Source: Cognataquiflexum nitidum (GTDB lineage Bacteria; Bacteroidota; Bacteroidia; Cytophagales; Cyclobacteriaceae). Taken from it: a stretch of DNA of 64,000 nt. The stretch spans positions 124,001 to 188,000 of the forward strand of contig NZ_JAKZAM010000002.1 of assembly GCF_022538055.1 (NCBI RefSeq), in the 5' to 3' direction. This document shows, piece by piece, positions 55,706 to 64,000 of this stretch (position 1 is the stretch's first letter; each line of letters opens with the position of its first letter). The notes under the pieces were generated by a model. The model had not been told where the DNA came from. It saw nothing but the letters and a program-made list of their open reading frames with translations, and did not search any database. The position numbers were made by a program, and so were the translations under genes.

Positions 55706-56868
55706 GGATCCTTTATGTGCATAGAGGTGTAGAAGGATCAGATGGGTGGGGACGTTCATTCTTTCTTGCGTCAGGTCTTTCCAAACTAGGTCATGAGGTA
55801 ACCTTCATGACTATCAAGAAAGGTAGTGGATTAACTATTGAAAAAAAGCTTCTTGAGGGCGTCCATGTAGTCAGTTTCCCTGAATTTATGCCCAATAAGC
55901 TGAGGGGATCCGGATTTGGACTTTTTTCATTGATACTTAAGATACCATTTTCTATTTGGAATAAATTTGATCTTGTTATTTCAGATTGTGGCCACAGGCC
56001 TTCAGCACTCCCGGCTTTTTTAAATCAATATTTGAGAGGTGCAAACCATTTGTCGGAATGGTGGGATTTGTTTGGGGAAGGAGGGTATTACAAAGAGAAA
56101 CCTTTCTATTTTCGATTATTCTACGGAAAACTCGAAAAGTGGTTTGAAGTGAAAAGTAAAAGAATGGTAGACGGCGTAATTGTACTTTCAAGTTGGATGT
56201 ATAATTGGGCAAAGAAAAATGGTATTAAAAATATTGCTATCATTAGAGGTGGAGCCCTTACATCCACGCTTAAATACTCTCCACCAATCAAAAAGTCAAA
56301 AGTAGACAAATTAATTGTAGCCTATTTGGGAATGGCTGATACTGAATTGGATTTTATTAGACCAGCTTTTGAGGCATTTTCAGATCCAAATATCAAGCAA
56401 AAGGTTGAGTTGTGGGGATTTGGAAAACCTGTTTCGAGGCAAAAAATAAATGAATATAAAATAAATGATATTTTAGTTGAAAAAGGTTGGCTTGACTACT
56501 TGAACGATGTTAGTGCTATTTCAGAAGTTGATGTTTTTTTAATGGTCAGAAAAGTTAATCAAAATGCTTTAGCTGGATGGCCAAATAAACTAGGAGATTA
56601 TCTAGCACTAGGTCGGCCGGTGCTCATTCATCCGTACGGTGATTTGAATGACTTCGTTGCCAAAAATCAAGAAGGATTCATTTTGGTGGATTTCGAAAAG
56701 AAGAGCATAGTAAACGCTCTACAAGACATTTTGAATGAGAAGTATGATTTGGAAGCTATGGGGAAAAAGAACAGAATTCTTGCGGAATCAATCTCTTGGG
56801 AGAAGAAAAGCAAAGAAATAATTATGTTCTATGATCAAATACAGAAATCAAAAAAGAAATCTTCGTAA
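55687..56868 (+). CDS. Glycosyltransferase, WbuB-like
   Basis: 393 aa GT-B enzyme. N-terminal LRILYVHRGVEGSDGWGRSFFLASGLSKLGH and C-terminal LAGWPNKLGDYLALGRPVLIHPYGD. WbuB-type transferases normally follow fnlABC and use UDP-L-FucNAc, so that donor is the best guess. Lower G+C than capEFG. Confidence 0.8.
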   Translation: MGETKLRILYVHRGVEGSDGWGRSFFLASGLSKLGHEVTFMTIKKGSGLTIEKKLLEGVHVVSFPEFMPNKLRGSGFGLFSLILKIPFSIWNKFDLVISDCGHRPSALPAFLNQYLRGANHLSEWWDLFGEGGYYKEKPFYFRLFYGKLEKWFEVKSKRMVDGVIVLSSWMYNWAKKNGIKNIAIIRGGALTSTLKYSPPIKKSKVDKLIVAYLGMADTELDFIRPAFEAFSDPNIKQKVELWGFGKPVSRQKINEYKINDILVEKGWLDYLNDVSAISEVDVFLMVRKVNQNALAGWPNKLGDYLALGRPVLIHPYGDLNDFVAKNQEGFILVDFEKKSIVNALQDILNEKYDLEAMGKKNRILAESISWEKKSKEIIMFYDQIQKSKKKSS

Positions 56869-56894
56869 AAATTGTAGTTTATTAAATAAGTGAA

Positions 56895-57305
56895 TTGGTC
56901 AGATTTCTCTATCAAAACTATTTAAGGTTCAGAGGAGTCAAAATAGGGAAAAATACAATGATTAGTCTGGGAGCAAAAGTAGATACACATAGAGGGAAAG
57001 TATCAATTGGAGATAACTGTTTGATAACAAGTGGTGTTAAGATACTTTCCCATGATGGCGCAAGTAGACTTATCAATAAAGATGATTTCGGATATGGGGA
57101 AGTCAAAATCGGAAATAATGTATTTTTGGGGGTGAATGCAGTTGTTCTACGAGATGTTACCAAAGGTAATAATTCGGTAGTGGCAGCAGGCGCAATAGTC
57201 ACGAAAGATGTTCCTCCTCAGAGTGTCGTTGCCGGCAATCCTGCAAAAATCATAAAGACACTAGAAGGACCATTCCCCATCCTAAACGATAGAAAAAAAT
57301 ATTGA
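56895..57305 (+). CDS. Left-handed beta-helix acyltransferase
   Basis: 136 aa of hexapeptide repeats (VKIGKNTMISLGAKVDTHRGKVSIGDNCLI..., VKIGNNVFLGVNAVVLRDVTKGNNSVVAAGAIVTKDVP) ending AGNPAKIIKTL. Likely O- or N-acetylates a sugar of the polysaccharide. The start is a TTG at 56895, the only plausible codon upstream of the repeats; an in-frame stop lies at 56883. Confidence 0.85.
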   Translation: MVRFLYQNYLRFRGVKIGKNTMISLGAKVDTHRGKVSIGDNCLITSGVKILSHDGASRLINKDDFGYGEVKIGNNVFLGVNAVVLRDVTKGNNSVVAAGAIVTKDVPPQSVVAGNPAKIIKTLEGPFPILNDRKKY

Positions 57306-57315
57306 ATTATTCGTT

Positions 57316-59466
57316 ATGCTACAATTAACACAAAAGCTCGGTTCCGGAGAAATGGAAGTTCAAGAGATACCATATCCTCAATTATCAAATGGTATGGTTC
57401 TCATAAAAACTCATTATTCGATAATTAGCGCGGGTACAGAAGGCTCTACAGTTACCGCTGCTAGGAAAAGCTTGCTTGGTAAAGCAAAAGAAAGACCTCA
57501 GCAAGTTAGGTTGGTATTGGATACGCTTAAAAAACAAGGTCCAATCCAAACTTATCGGGCAGTGATGAAAAAACTCGATTCATATAGCCCAATGGGATAC
57601 AGCTGTGCAGGTGAGGTTATTGAGGTAGGGGAAGATGTTACGGAATTTGAAGTGGGAGACTATGTAGCCTGTGGTGGTGTCGGATATGCAAACCATGCCG
57701 AAATAAATGCCGTACCCAAAAATTTGTGTGTAAAGATTCCCTCCGACTCCAATCTTCTAAATGCATCTTATAACACTCTCGGTGCCATCTCAATGCAAGG
57801 CGTTAGACAGGCTGATTTGCGAGTAGGGGAATCATGTGTTGTTTTAGGATTGGGGCTCTTAGGTCAATTGGCCTGTCTCATACTAAAGGCATCAGGTTTA
57901 AAGGTTATTGGAATAGATATTTCAAAAGCTCCAGTAGATTTAGCGATTGCCAACAATGCAGTTGATGTTGGATTTGTAAGAAATGAGCCTGGAATCGAAG
58001 AAAAGATCCTCTCTTATACTCAAGGAATTGGGGCTGATGCGGTTATTATTGCTGCAGCTACAAATAGCTTAGACCCCATCAATTTTGCCGGTATAGTTTC
58101 TCGAAAACGAGGTCGAGTAGTCATATTAGGTGCTGTCCCCACGGGGTTTGAACGTGACCCACATTGGTATCGCAAGGAGTTGGAGCTTAGAATGGCATGT
58201 AGCTACGGACCCGGTAGATATGACTTGAATTATGAGGAAAAAGGGATTGATTATCCGGTTGGATATGTCCGTTGGACAGAAAAAAGAAACATGGAGGCCT
58301 TTCAGGATTTGGTTCACCGAAAACTACTAAATATAGGCTACCTTACGACTCATGTTTTTGATTTTGAACAGGCCCAAAAAGCGTTCGATTTGGTGGTTAA
58401 TAAAAGCGAACCTTATGTGGGTATAGCCCTCAAGTATAAAAACGAAAAAAAACATGTACGCAATAAGTTAAGTATCGGGACATCAAGGAAGACAGAACGA
58501 GTAAACGTTTCCTTTATAGGAGCTGGGTCATACGCTCAGGGAAATCTTTTACCTAATTTCACCGGAGTTCCAAATGTAGCAATGAAAGGAGTATTGACAA
58601 ATACAGGTACTACCTCCAAAAGAGTTGCAGAAAAATTTGGATTTGAATTTGCAGCATCAGACGAAAATCAAATTTTTGATGGAGTTTCAAATACAGTTTT
58701 TATCGCGACACGTCACGATAGTCACGCCAAATATGTCAAGAGGGCTTTGAAAAATGGACTCAATGTTTTTGTTGAAAAACCACTTTGTTTGTATGAATCT
58801 GAGTTGGAAGAGATAACTGAATTGTATTCAACCACCGGAGGCCGGCTAATGATTGGATTCAATAGAAGATTTTCTCCACTCGCCGTTGAGATGAAAAAGT
58901 TAATCGGAAGCGGACAACCTATTTCTATGTCCTATCGCATCAACGCAGGTCAGATTCCATCTGATTCTTGGATCCAGGATTTGGAGATCGGAGGTGGAAG
59001 GATTATTGGTGAGGTTTGTCACTTTATTGATTTTCTATCGTTCCTTTCAGGGAGCTTAGTACAATCAGTTTCAGCAGTGGTACTCCCAAGTCCAGCCAAT
59101 ACAAACGATTCGGTGTCAATTCTCCTGAAATTCAAGAATGGTTCTATAGGAACAATTTCCTATTTAGCTAATGGATCAAAAGAATTGCCTAAGGAGTATG
59201 TCGAAGTTTTTGCAAGTGGTATTACATGTATCTTGGAAGATTTTAAGGCGTTGAAAGTATTTGGAAAGGGAAAAAAAACCAAGAAGTCACTTTTTAATCA
59301 AAATAAAGGGCAAAAAGAAATGATAGTGTCATTTTTGGATTGCCTAGTTAATGGTATTGAAGAACCAATTCCATTTGAAAGTATCTACAATGTTACCAAA
59401 ACAACCTTTAAAGTTTTGGAATCGATTCAATCTTCTGGTAATAAAGTTTTGGTTTCAAATGATTGA
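57316..59466 (+). CDS. Two-domain oxidoreductase (alcohol dehydrogenase + Gfo/Idh/MocA)
   Basis: 716 aa fusion. Residues 1-375 are a medium-chain dehydrogenase (IISAGTEGST, PMGYSCAGEVIEVGEDV, GLGLLGQLACLILKASGLKVIGID), residues ~395-716 a Gfo/Idh/MocA fold (FIGAGSYAQGNLLPNF, VFVEKPLCLYESEL, LMIGFNRRFSPL). Both halves keep their Rossmann motifs, so two redox steps on one sugar are possible. The fusion occurs in other bacterial polysaccharide clusters; its product is not established to my knowledge. It overlaps the next gene by 8 bp. Confidence 0.9.
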   Translation: MLQLTQKLGSGEMEVQEIPYPQLSNGMVLIKTHYSIISAGTEGSTVTAARKSLLGKAKERPQQVRLVLDTLKKQGPIQTYRAVMKKLDSYSPMGYSCAGEVIEVGEDVTEFEVGDYVACGGVGYANHAEINAVPKNLCVKIPSDSNLLNASYNTLGAISMQGVRQADLRVGESCVVLGLGLLGQLACLILKASGLKVIGIDISKAPVDLAIANNAVDVGFVRNEPGIEEKILSYTQGIGADAVIIAAATNSLDPINFAGIVSRKRGRVVILGAVPTGFERDPHWYRKELELRMACSYGPGRYDLNYEEKGIDYPVGYVRWTEKRNMEAFQDLVHRKLLNIGYLTTHVFDFEQAQKAFDLVVNKSEPYVGIALKYKNEKKHVRNKLSIGTSRKTERVNVSFIGAGSYAQGNLLPNFTGVPNVAMKGVLTNTGTTSKRVAEKFGFEFAASDENQIFDGVSNTVFIATRHDSHAKYVKRALKNGLNVFVEKPLCLYESELEEITELYSTTGGRLMIGFNRRFSPLAVEMKKLIGSGQPISMSYRINAGQIPSDSWIQDLEIGGGRIIGEVCHFIDFLSFLSGSLVQSVSAVVLPSPANTNDSVSILLKFKNGSIGTISYLANGSKELPKEYVEVFASGITCILEDFKALKVFGKGKKTKKSLFNQNKGQKEMIVSFLDCLVNGIEEPIPFESIYNVTKTTFKVLESIQSSGNKVLVSND

Positions 59467-60640
59467 TTCATTAAAAAAGTTACAAGAATATTGCGAGTCT
59501 GAGGGGTACAAAGGATGGGATCCTTATGATGGACTTAATTCGAAGGTGTTCAAATTGACTCCGCTAAAACATTGGGATTTGGCAAGACTGGCATGGATAC
59601 AAGGGTTCAAAAGAAGTCCAATAAACTTCAGACCACTCCTTTTGGTACCAAAGGAACATAATCCAAAGGGAATCGGATTATTTCTTAACGGTTATTGTCA
59701 ATTGTACAAAATTGCAAAAAATGGGCAATTGGCTTTTGGAACTACAGAACAGCTTCTTACTAAAATTCAAGAACTTTCGAAACTACTCCTCAGTCTAAAA
59801 TCTGCCGGATATAAAAATTCTTGTTGGGGTTACAACTTTGATTGGCAAGCAAGGAGACTATTCCTGTTTCCATCATTCACACCTACTGTAGTAGCCACTT
59901 GTTTTTGTGCATCAGCTCTATTTGAAGCATTTGAAATTACCGGTGATGGGTCATTGTTGGAAGAAGCCGTTTCTGCGTGCAAATTTGTCGCAGAGGACCT
60001 TAAGCGAACTGATTTCAAAGAAGGAATTATATTCAGTTACAGTCCATTGGAAGGCAATAACACTGTTTACAACGCGAGTCTACTCGGGGCCAAATTACTT
60101 TCAATCGGGTTTAAATACACCAAAAATCAAGAGTTTAAGGTTTTAGCTGAGTTAGCGGTGAAAGGGGCGATATCTGGTCAAAATGAAGACGGATCATGGG
60201 TTTACGGATTATTACCTGTACAAAACTGGATTGATAGTTTTCACACTGGATATAATCTCGAGGCCCTATATTTCTACCAACAATGTACAGGGGACTACGT
60301 GTTTAAAGATAGGATTGAAAAGGCTCTAAATTATTATTATGAAAATTTTTTTCTCAATAATGGTACTCCAAAGTATTATCACGATGAAACCTATCCGATT
60401 GATATACATTGTCCTGCCCAACTTTTATTGGTTTTGAAGTATTTTGATACCAAATATGATAAAGATTATGTAGCCCAAAAGGTATTAGGATGGACATTTA
60501 AAAATATGCAGGATCGAAATGGATATTTCTACTACCAATTGAAAAAAGGTTTTAGTTCAAAAATATCTTATATGCGGTGGAGCAATGCATTTATGTTTTA
60601 TGCAATGAGCAACTATATGCACCATTTAACATCAAAATGA
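59459..60640 (+). CDS. (Alpha/alpha)6-toroid protein in polysaccharide locus
   Basis: 393 aa from the ATG at 59459. The sequence is dominated by paired helices with aromatic-rich loops (YNFDWQARRLFLFPSFTPTVVATCFCASALFEAF, GSWVYGLLPVQNWIDSFHTGYNLEALYFY), as in six-hairpin glycosidases and lyases. Proteins like it are often mislabelled delta-aminolevulinic acid dehydratase. A catalytic role on sugar chains is possible but unproven. It is locked by overlaps between the two-domain oxidoreductase and the WecG transferase. Confidence 0.6.
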   Translation: MIDSLKKLQEYCESEGYKGWDPYDGLNSKVFKLTPLKHWDLARLAWIQGFKRSPINFRPLLLVPKEHNPKGIGLFLNGYCQLYKIAKNGQLAFGTTEQLLTKIQELSKLLLSLKSAGYKNSCWGYNFDWQARRLFLFPSFTPTVVATCFCASALFEAFEITGDGSLLEEAVSACKFVAEDLKRTDFKEGIIFSYSPLEGNNTVYNASLLGAKLLSIGFKYTKNQEFKVLAELAVKGAISGQNEDGSWVYGLLPVQNWIDSFHTGYNLEALYFYQQCTGDYVFKDRIEKALNYYYENFFLNNGTPKYYHDETYPIDIHCPAQLLLVLKYFDTKYDKDYVAQKVLGWTFKNMQDRNGYFYYQLKKGFSSKISYMRWSNAFMFYAMSNYMHHLTSK

Positions 60641-61335
60641 AATACGAAATTATTAATAACTTAAAAGTTTTCGCTCCGACCACTCGAAAAGAGCTAATTG
60701 ACTTTGCATTTTGTGAGAAGAAAATTCTCATTGCCATTAATGCTGAGAAAATTCTTCATGCTACGGAGGTTACAAAAGAAATTATAAATAATAATATTGG
60801 ATATCCGGACGGAATCGGAGCAGTTTGGGCTCTCCAAAAAAAAGGAGTGAAAGATATCCATAAGATTCCTGGTTGTGAACTTTGGTTAGATATTGTGAAA
60901 GAAAGTGTTGGAGAAAAGTCCTTCTATCTTATCGGTGGGTCAGAAGAGGTAATTCAATCAACAGTTACAAAACTCAAGAAAGATTTCCCAAAGATAAAGC
61001 TATTGGGATTTCGAAATGGTTATTTACAAAGTGAATTGGAAAAAAATCAACTAATTGATAAAATTTCTGAATCAAAACCAGATGTTGTTTTTGTGGCAAT
61101 GGGCTCGCCAAAGCAAGAAATCCTGATGCGAGAACTTTGTGAGAGACACCCTGCCTTGTACCAAGGGCTGGGTGGAAGTTTTGATGTATATGTCGGAACT
61201 GTCAAAAGGGCACCTGAATGGTGGGTCTCACGTAATTTGGAATGGGCATTTAGACTTTTAAAACAACCAAGAAGAATTATGAGGCAAAAACACCTAATTG
61301 TATTTTATTTTAAGTTACTTCTGAACAAATTCTAG
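60637..61335 (+). CDS. WecG/TagA/CpsF family glycosyltransferase
   Basis: 232 aa from the ATG at 60637 (4-bp overlap with the preceding gene). Family marks: INAEKILHAT (34-43), IGYPDGIGAVWAL (54-66), IPGCELW (77-83), and VAMGSPKQEILMREL with LGGSFDVYVGTVKRAPEWW. WecG transfers ManNAcA and TagA ManNAc onto lipid carriers, which suits the UDP-HexNAc epimerase at the window end. Confidence 0.92.
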   Translation: MKYEIINNLKVFAPTTRKELIDFAFCEKKILIAINAEKILHATEVTKEIINNNIGYPDGIGAVWALQKKGVKDIHKIPGCELWLDIVKESVGEKSFYLIGGSEEVIQSTVTKLKKDFPKIKLLGFRNGYLQSELEKNQLIDKISESKPDVVFVAMGSPKQEILMRELCERHPALYQGLGGSFDVYVGTVKRAPEWWVSRNLEWAFRLLKQPRRIMRQKHLIVFYFKLLLNKF

Positions 61336-61337
61336 TA

Positions 61338-63002
61338 TTGCGAAAATCAAGAATAATTAACGTAATAAAGGTTTTTTTCCTCATTTCCATGAGTGTTATG
61401 GTCAGGTATTCTCATGCTCAAATGATTCCGGCCGGAGAACTACAAATCGAAGAATTGATTAGAAGAAAACAGATTTCCGATTCTCTTGCACCGGTTCATT
61501 CTATGTTTTTTAGACCATTGTACCAAAACATTAATGATACATTAACTGGTAGTGAATTCATTATCCGTCCAACAAATTTTTTTCAGAGAAATACTTTTAA
61601 TACTGTTCGTCCGTATGGATGGGGAGATGGACCGATGATTTCTCAAGTGGGTTTTCAGCAATATTTTTCTCTAGGATTGGCAATAGAAAATAAATTCCTT
61701 TTCGCACAGTTTCAACCAGAAATTGTCTGGGCTCAAAATAAGCCCTACCTGGGATTTGTAGAAAATGCTTCACCGCAAATTGTCAAGGATCGTTTTTTCT
61801 TTTGGAATTTTTCAGATACTCCCGAAATTCTTGGTAGGTCACCATATAAAAATGCTTGGTGGGGTCAGTCGGCGCTTTTAATACATTACCGAGCGTTTGA
61901 AATGGGATTTGCAACCCGTAATATTTGGTGGGGGCCAGGACAGTTTAATTCATTATCAATCTCTCGTAATGCACCGGGTTTTTTACATTTCACTTTGAAT
62001 ACGCGAAAGCCTGCTAGGACATTTATTGGCAATTTTGAAGGACAGATTATCATTGGTCGATTGGAAAATTCTAATCGTGCCCCTTCACAGAGCGAAGAAT
62101 TTAATAATCTATATTTTTTACCATTCGATGGCGATTGGAGATATTTGAATGGGATGACTATTTCTTATCAACCAAAGTGGTTACCTGGACTATTTTTTGG
62201 ATTTTCCCGGACCTTTCAGCAATACAATCAAAAACGAACTTCCAGCTTTAATGACATTTTGCCGATTCTTTCACCATTTCAGAAGATAAAATATGGTTTC
62301 GACAAGGATGGGGATGGTAGAGACCAGCAGGCAGTCGTTTCGGGAAGATATGTCAATATTAGAGGGAATTTTGAGTTTTATTTTGAATATGGCAGGCGAG
62401 ACCATGCTTTCAACTGGCGGGAGGCGATCATAAATCCAGAGCACGCAAGGGCATTCTTAATGGGATTCAATAAACTGATTAATTTAAATGACACAAGAAA
62501 AAAACTGTTCGTTAGGGGCGAAATTACCCATCAACAGGAATCTATAAACAGATACATTAGATACAGAGGGTTGTTAGGTGGAGTATCTTGGCATACTCAT
62601 AATTCAGGTGCCAGGGGATTTGTTAATTTCGGACAACCGCTAGGTGTTGGAATAGGAACCGGTTCAAATGTACAAACCTTTGAAGTTTCTCTAGTCGAGA
62701 ATTATAACAAGTTAGGATTAGTCTTTGAGCGACTTGAAAACCACCAAGATTTCTATTATAGGGTCTTTGGACAGCAAACTAAACAACAACCTTGGATTGA
62801 CTTTAGTGCAGGGCTGATTTTTGATCGAGAATGGAAAAATCTTATTATGAGCTCTCGTTTGCAATTTATCAATGCAAAAAATTACCAGTGGATTGAAAAC
62901 CCAGCCTCTACAGAAGACTTTCCACAAAATACCAGCCTTTTTTCTACCCATTTTCAATTAAACTTCATCTATAGGTTAAATAGATATTTCATACTTCAAT
63001 GA
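61338..63002 (+). CDS. Wzi-type capsule assembly outer-membrane protein
   Basis: 554 aa with a signal ending YSHAQ near residue 28. Wzi-like pattern: an N-terminal helical part, then strands with NAWWGQSALLIHY and ATRNIWWGPGQFNSLSISRNAPGFLHFT (the hallmark WWGPG...S.NAPGF), and a barrel to the end. The start is a TTG at 61338, 2 bp after the wecG stop. It anchors or organises polysaccharide at the cell surface. Confidence 0.88.
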   Translation: MRKSRIINVIKVFFLISMSVMVRYSHAQMIPAGELQIEELIRRKQISDSLAPVHSMFFRPLYQNINDTLTGSEFIIRPTNFFQRNTFNTVRPYGWGDGPMISQVGFQQYFSLGLAIENKFLFAQFQPEIVWAQNKPYLGFVENASPQIVKDRFFFWNFSDTPEILGRSPYKNAWWGQSALLIHYRAFEMGFATRNIWWGPGQFNSLSISRNAPGFLHFTLNTRKPARTFIGNFEGQIIIGRLENSNRAPSQSEEFNNLYFLPFDGDWRYLNGMTISYQPKWLPGLFFGFSRTFQQYNQKRTSSFNDILPILSPFQKIKYGFDKDGDGRDQQAVVSGRYVNIRGNFEFYFEYGRRDHAFNWREAIINPEHARAFLMGFNKLINLNDTRKKLFVRGEITHQQESINRYIRYRGLLGGVSWHTHNSGARGFVNFGQPLGVGIGTGSNVQTFEVSLVENYNKLGLVFERLENHQDFYYRVFGQQTKQQPWIDFSAGLIFDREWKNLIMSSRLQFINAKNYQWIENPASTEDFPQNTSLFSTHFQLNFIYRLNRYFILQ

Positions 63003-64000
63003 TTAACATCACCATCGTCGCCGGCGCCCGTCCAAACTTTATGAAAATAGCGCCTATTCTAAAAGCCATCCAGGACAAAAAGGAGACAGGGACAGCAATA
63101 AACTTTAGACTAGTTCATACCGGTCAACACTATGACAAGAAAATGTCGGGTGATTTTTTTGAGCAGTTGAATATTCCTGAACCTGATATCAACCTCGAAG
63201 CGGGAGGAGGAAGTCAGGCCGAACAAACTGCAGCCATTATGGTAGCATTTGAAAAAGAACTTTTGGCCAATAGGCCTGATTTGGTTATTGTAGTTGGTGA
63301 TGTAACTTCTACATTGGCCTGTTCTATTGCAGCCAAGAAATTGGTCATCGATGTGGCGCATGTGGAAGGAGGGATCCGTTCTGGAGATATGAGTATGCCG
63401 GAAGAAGTGAATAGAATTGTTACGGATAGCATCACGGATCATTTTTTCACTACCTCAGAGGTTGCTAACCAACATCTGAAGTATGTAGGAGTGGCTGAGG
63501 ATAGAATTCATTTTGTGGGGAATACCATGATAGACACGCTGCTTTCCAATCAGGATAGGTTTATGAGTCCGGTAGGAGAGATGTTTGATGACCTTAAGCC
63601 AAAGAACTATTTTGTCATGACCATGCATAGGCCTGCAAATGTAGATGGGGAACATCAGCTTAAAGCCTTGATAGATGCCATTATGATGGGAACAGGTAGT
63701 TTTCCTGTGATATTTCCGGTTCATCCCCGAACTGCCAAAAATCTTGAGAAGATTGGTATCAGACATGCAAGATTGAGGATGGTAGAACCGTTGTCTTATC
63801 TTGAGTTCAATTATTTGGTTAAAAATGCATTAGGTGTAATTACAGATTCAGGGGGAATTACCGAGGAGGCTTCCGTGATGAATGTTCCTTGCATCACCAT
63901 GAGAAACAATACCGAACGCCCTGAAACAGTCACCCTTGGCACGAATGAATTAATAGGAATAAATCCGGCAAATCTCAAAGCACCTTTAGAGAAATTACTT
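62999..64000 (+). CDS. wecB: UDP-GlcNAc 2-epimerase, non-hydrolysing (partial)
   Basis: The frame is open for 334 codons to the window end; about 30-50 C-terminal residues are missing. The ATG overlaps the Wzi stop by 4 bp. Motifs: ITIVAGARPNFMKIAPILKA at the start, HTGQHYDKKMSGDFFEQLNIP, VEGGIRSGDMSMPEEVNRI and TDSGGITEEASVMNVPCITMRNNTERPE. It should make UDP-ManNAc from UDP-GlcNAc. A second epimerase-fold gene (capG) is in the same locus but belongs to the FucNAc branch. Confidence 0.92.
   Translation, partial: MINITIVAGARPNFMKIAPILKAIQDKKETGTAINFRLVHTGQHYDKKMSGDFFEQLNIPEPDINLEAGGGSQAEQTAAIMVAFEKELLANRPDLVIVVGDVTSTLACSIAAKKLVIDVAHVEGGIRSGDMSMPEEVNRIVTDSITDHFFTTSEVANQHLKYVGVAEDRIHFVGNTMIDTLLSNQDRFMSPVGEMFDDLKPKNYFVMTMHRPANVDGEHQLKALIDAIMMGTGSFPVIFPVHPRTAKNLEKIGIRHARLRMVEPLSYLEFNYLVKNALGVITDSGGITEEASVMNVPCITMRNNTERPETVTLGTNELIGINPANLKAPLEKLL

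Overview
The window looks like a chromosomal segment from a Bacteroidota member, most likely order Cytophagales and close to Cyclobacteriaceae (Algoriphagus/Belliella-like). This rests on recall of families, not on a search. The clues are moderately AT-rich DNA, start codons without Shine-Dalgarno sequences, promoter boxes of the TTTG-N19-TANNTTTG type, and lineage-typical genes (DUF5916 barrel protein, SatD+DUF3307 pair, Hc1-like histone, alpha-oxoamine synthase of the sphingolipid/sulfonolipid type, M81 and M1 peptidases). No phage, CRISPR array, rRNA or replication origin was seen. One tRNA (Ser, anticodon TGA) is present.

Layout. 1-1.4 kb: four tandem copies of a 220-bp unit packed with small perfect palindromes, followed by an IS200/RAYT-like single-tyrosine transposase. 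1.4-3.7 kb: a SatD-DUF3307-metallophosphoesterase operon; its promoter region carries three in-register 28-bp direct repeats that end at the satD start codon. 3.9-12.4 kb: DUF5916 protein, small membrane proteins, a CASTOR/POLLUX-like RCK channel, a VF530 protein, a gene-poor stretch with possible small RNAs, and an M81 peptidase. 12.6-18.1 kb, mostly minus strand: barrel protein and Crp/Fnr regulator, tRNA-Ser, a HEPN-CBS protein, acetate kinase and an NfeD protease, separated by G-depleted intergenic tracts. 18.2-39.2 kb is ordinary housekeeping: M1 peptidase, Hc1-like histone, alpha-oxoamine synthase, biotin carboxylase-DUF1015-Maf operon, sdaAB-tolC-adaptor operon, class IV aminotransferase, thymidylate synthase, RND exporter, exo/endonuclease-type phosphatase, M24 peptidase, DUF2911 and penicillin acylase.

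39.3-64 kb is a capsule or exopolysaccharide locus, all on the plus strand, running off the right edge. It starts with a winged-helix plus degenerate nucleotidyltransferase regulator behind a near-consensus promoter. Next come the export protein (SLBB/Wza-like) and chain-length protein (Wzz-like), then precursor enzymes: UDP-glucose dehydrogenase, and a TviB-like dehydrogenase with a TviC-like epimerase, which predict UDP-GlcA and UDP-GalNAcA. A decayed second copy of the TviB-type dehydrogenase follows, then flippase, polymerase and a glycosyltransferase. A G+C-richer capEFG (fnlABC) cassette for UDP-N-acetyl-L-fucosamine comes next with its glycosyltransferase. The end holds an acyltransferase, a two-domain oxidoreductase, an (alpha/alpha)-toroid protein, a WecG/TagA glycosyltransferase, a Wzi-type outer-membrane protein and a second UDP-GlcNAc 2-epimerase cut by the window end. 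Four-base ATGA overlaps link many of these genes. The initiating undecaprenyl-phosphate sugar transferase was not found and may lie downstream.

The most promising undescribed signals are the 28-bp repeats with the SatD/DUF3307 system (SatD reads like a nucleotide-cyclase-fold domain plus an HTH), the palindrome array beside the Y1 transposase, the HEPN-CBS fusion, the G-free intergenic tracts, and the bi-domain oxidoreductase cassette in the polysaccharide locus.
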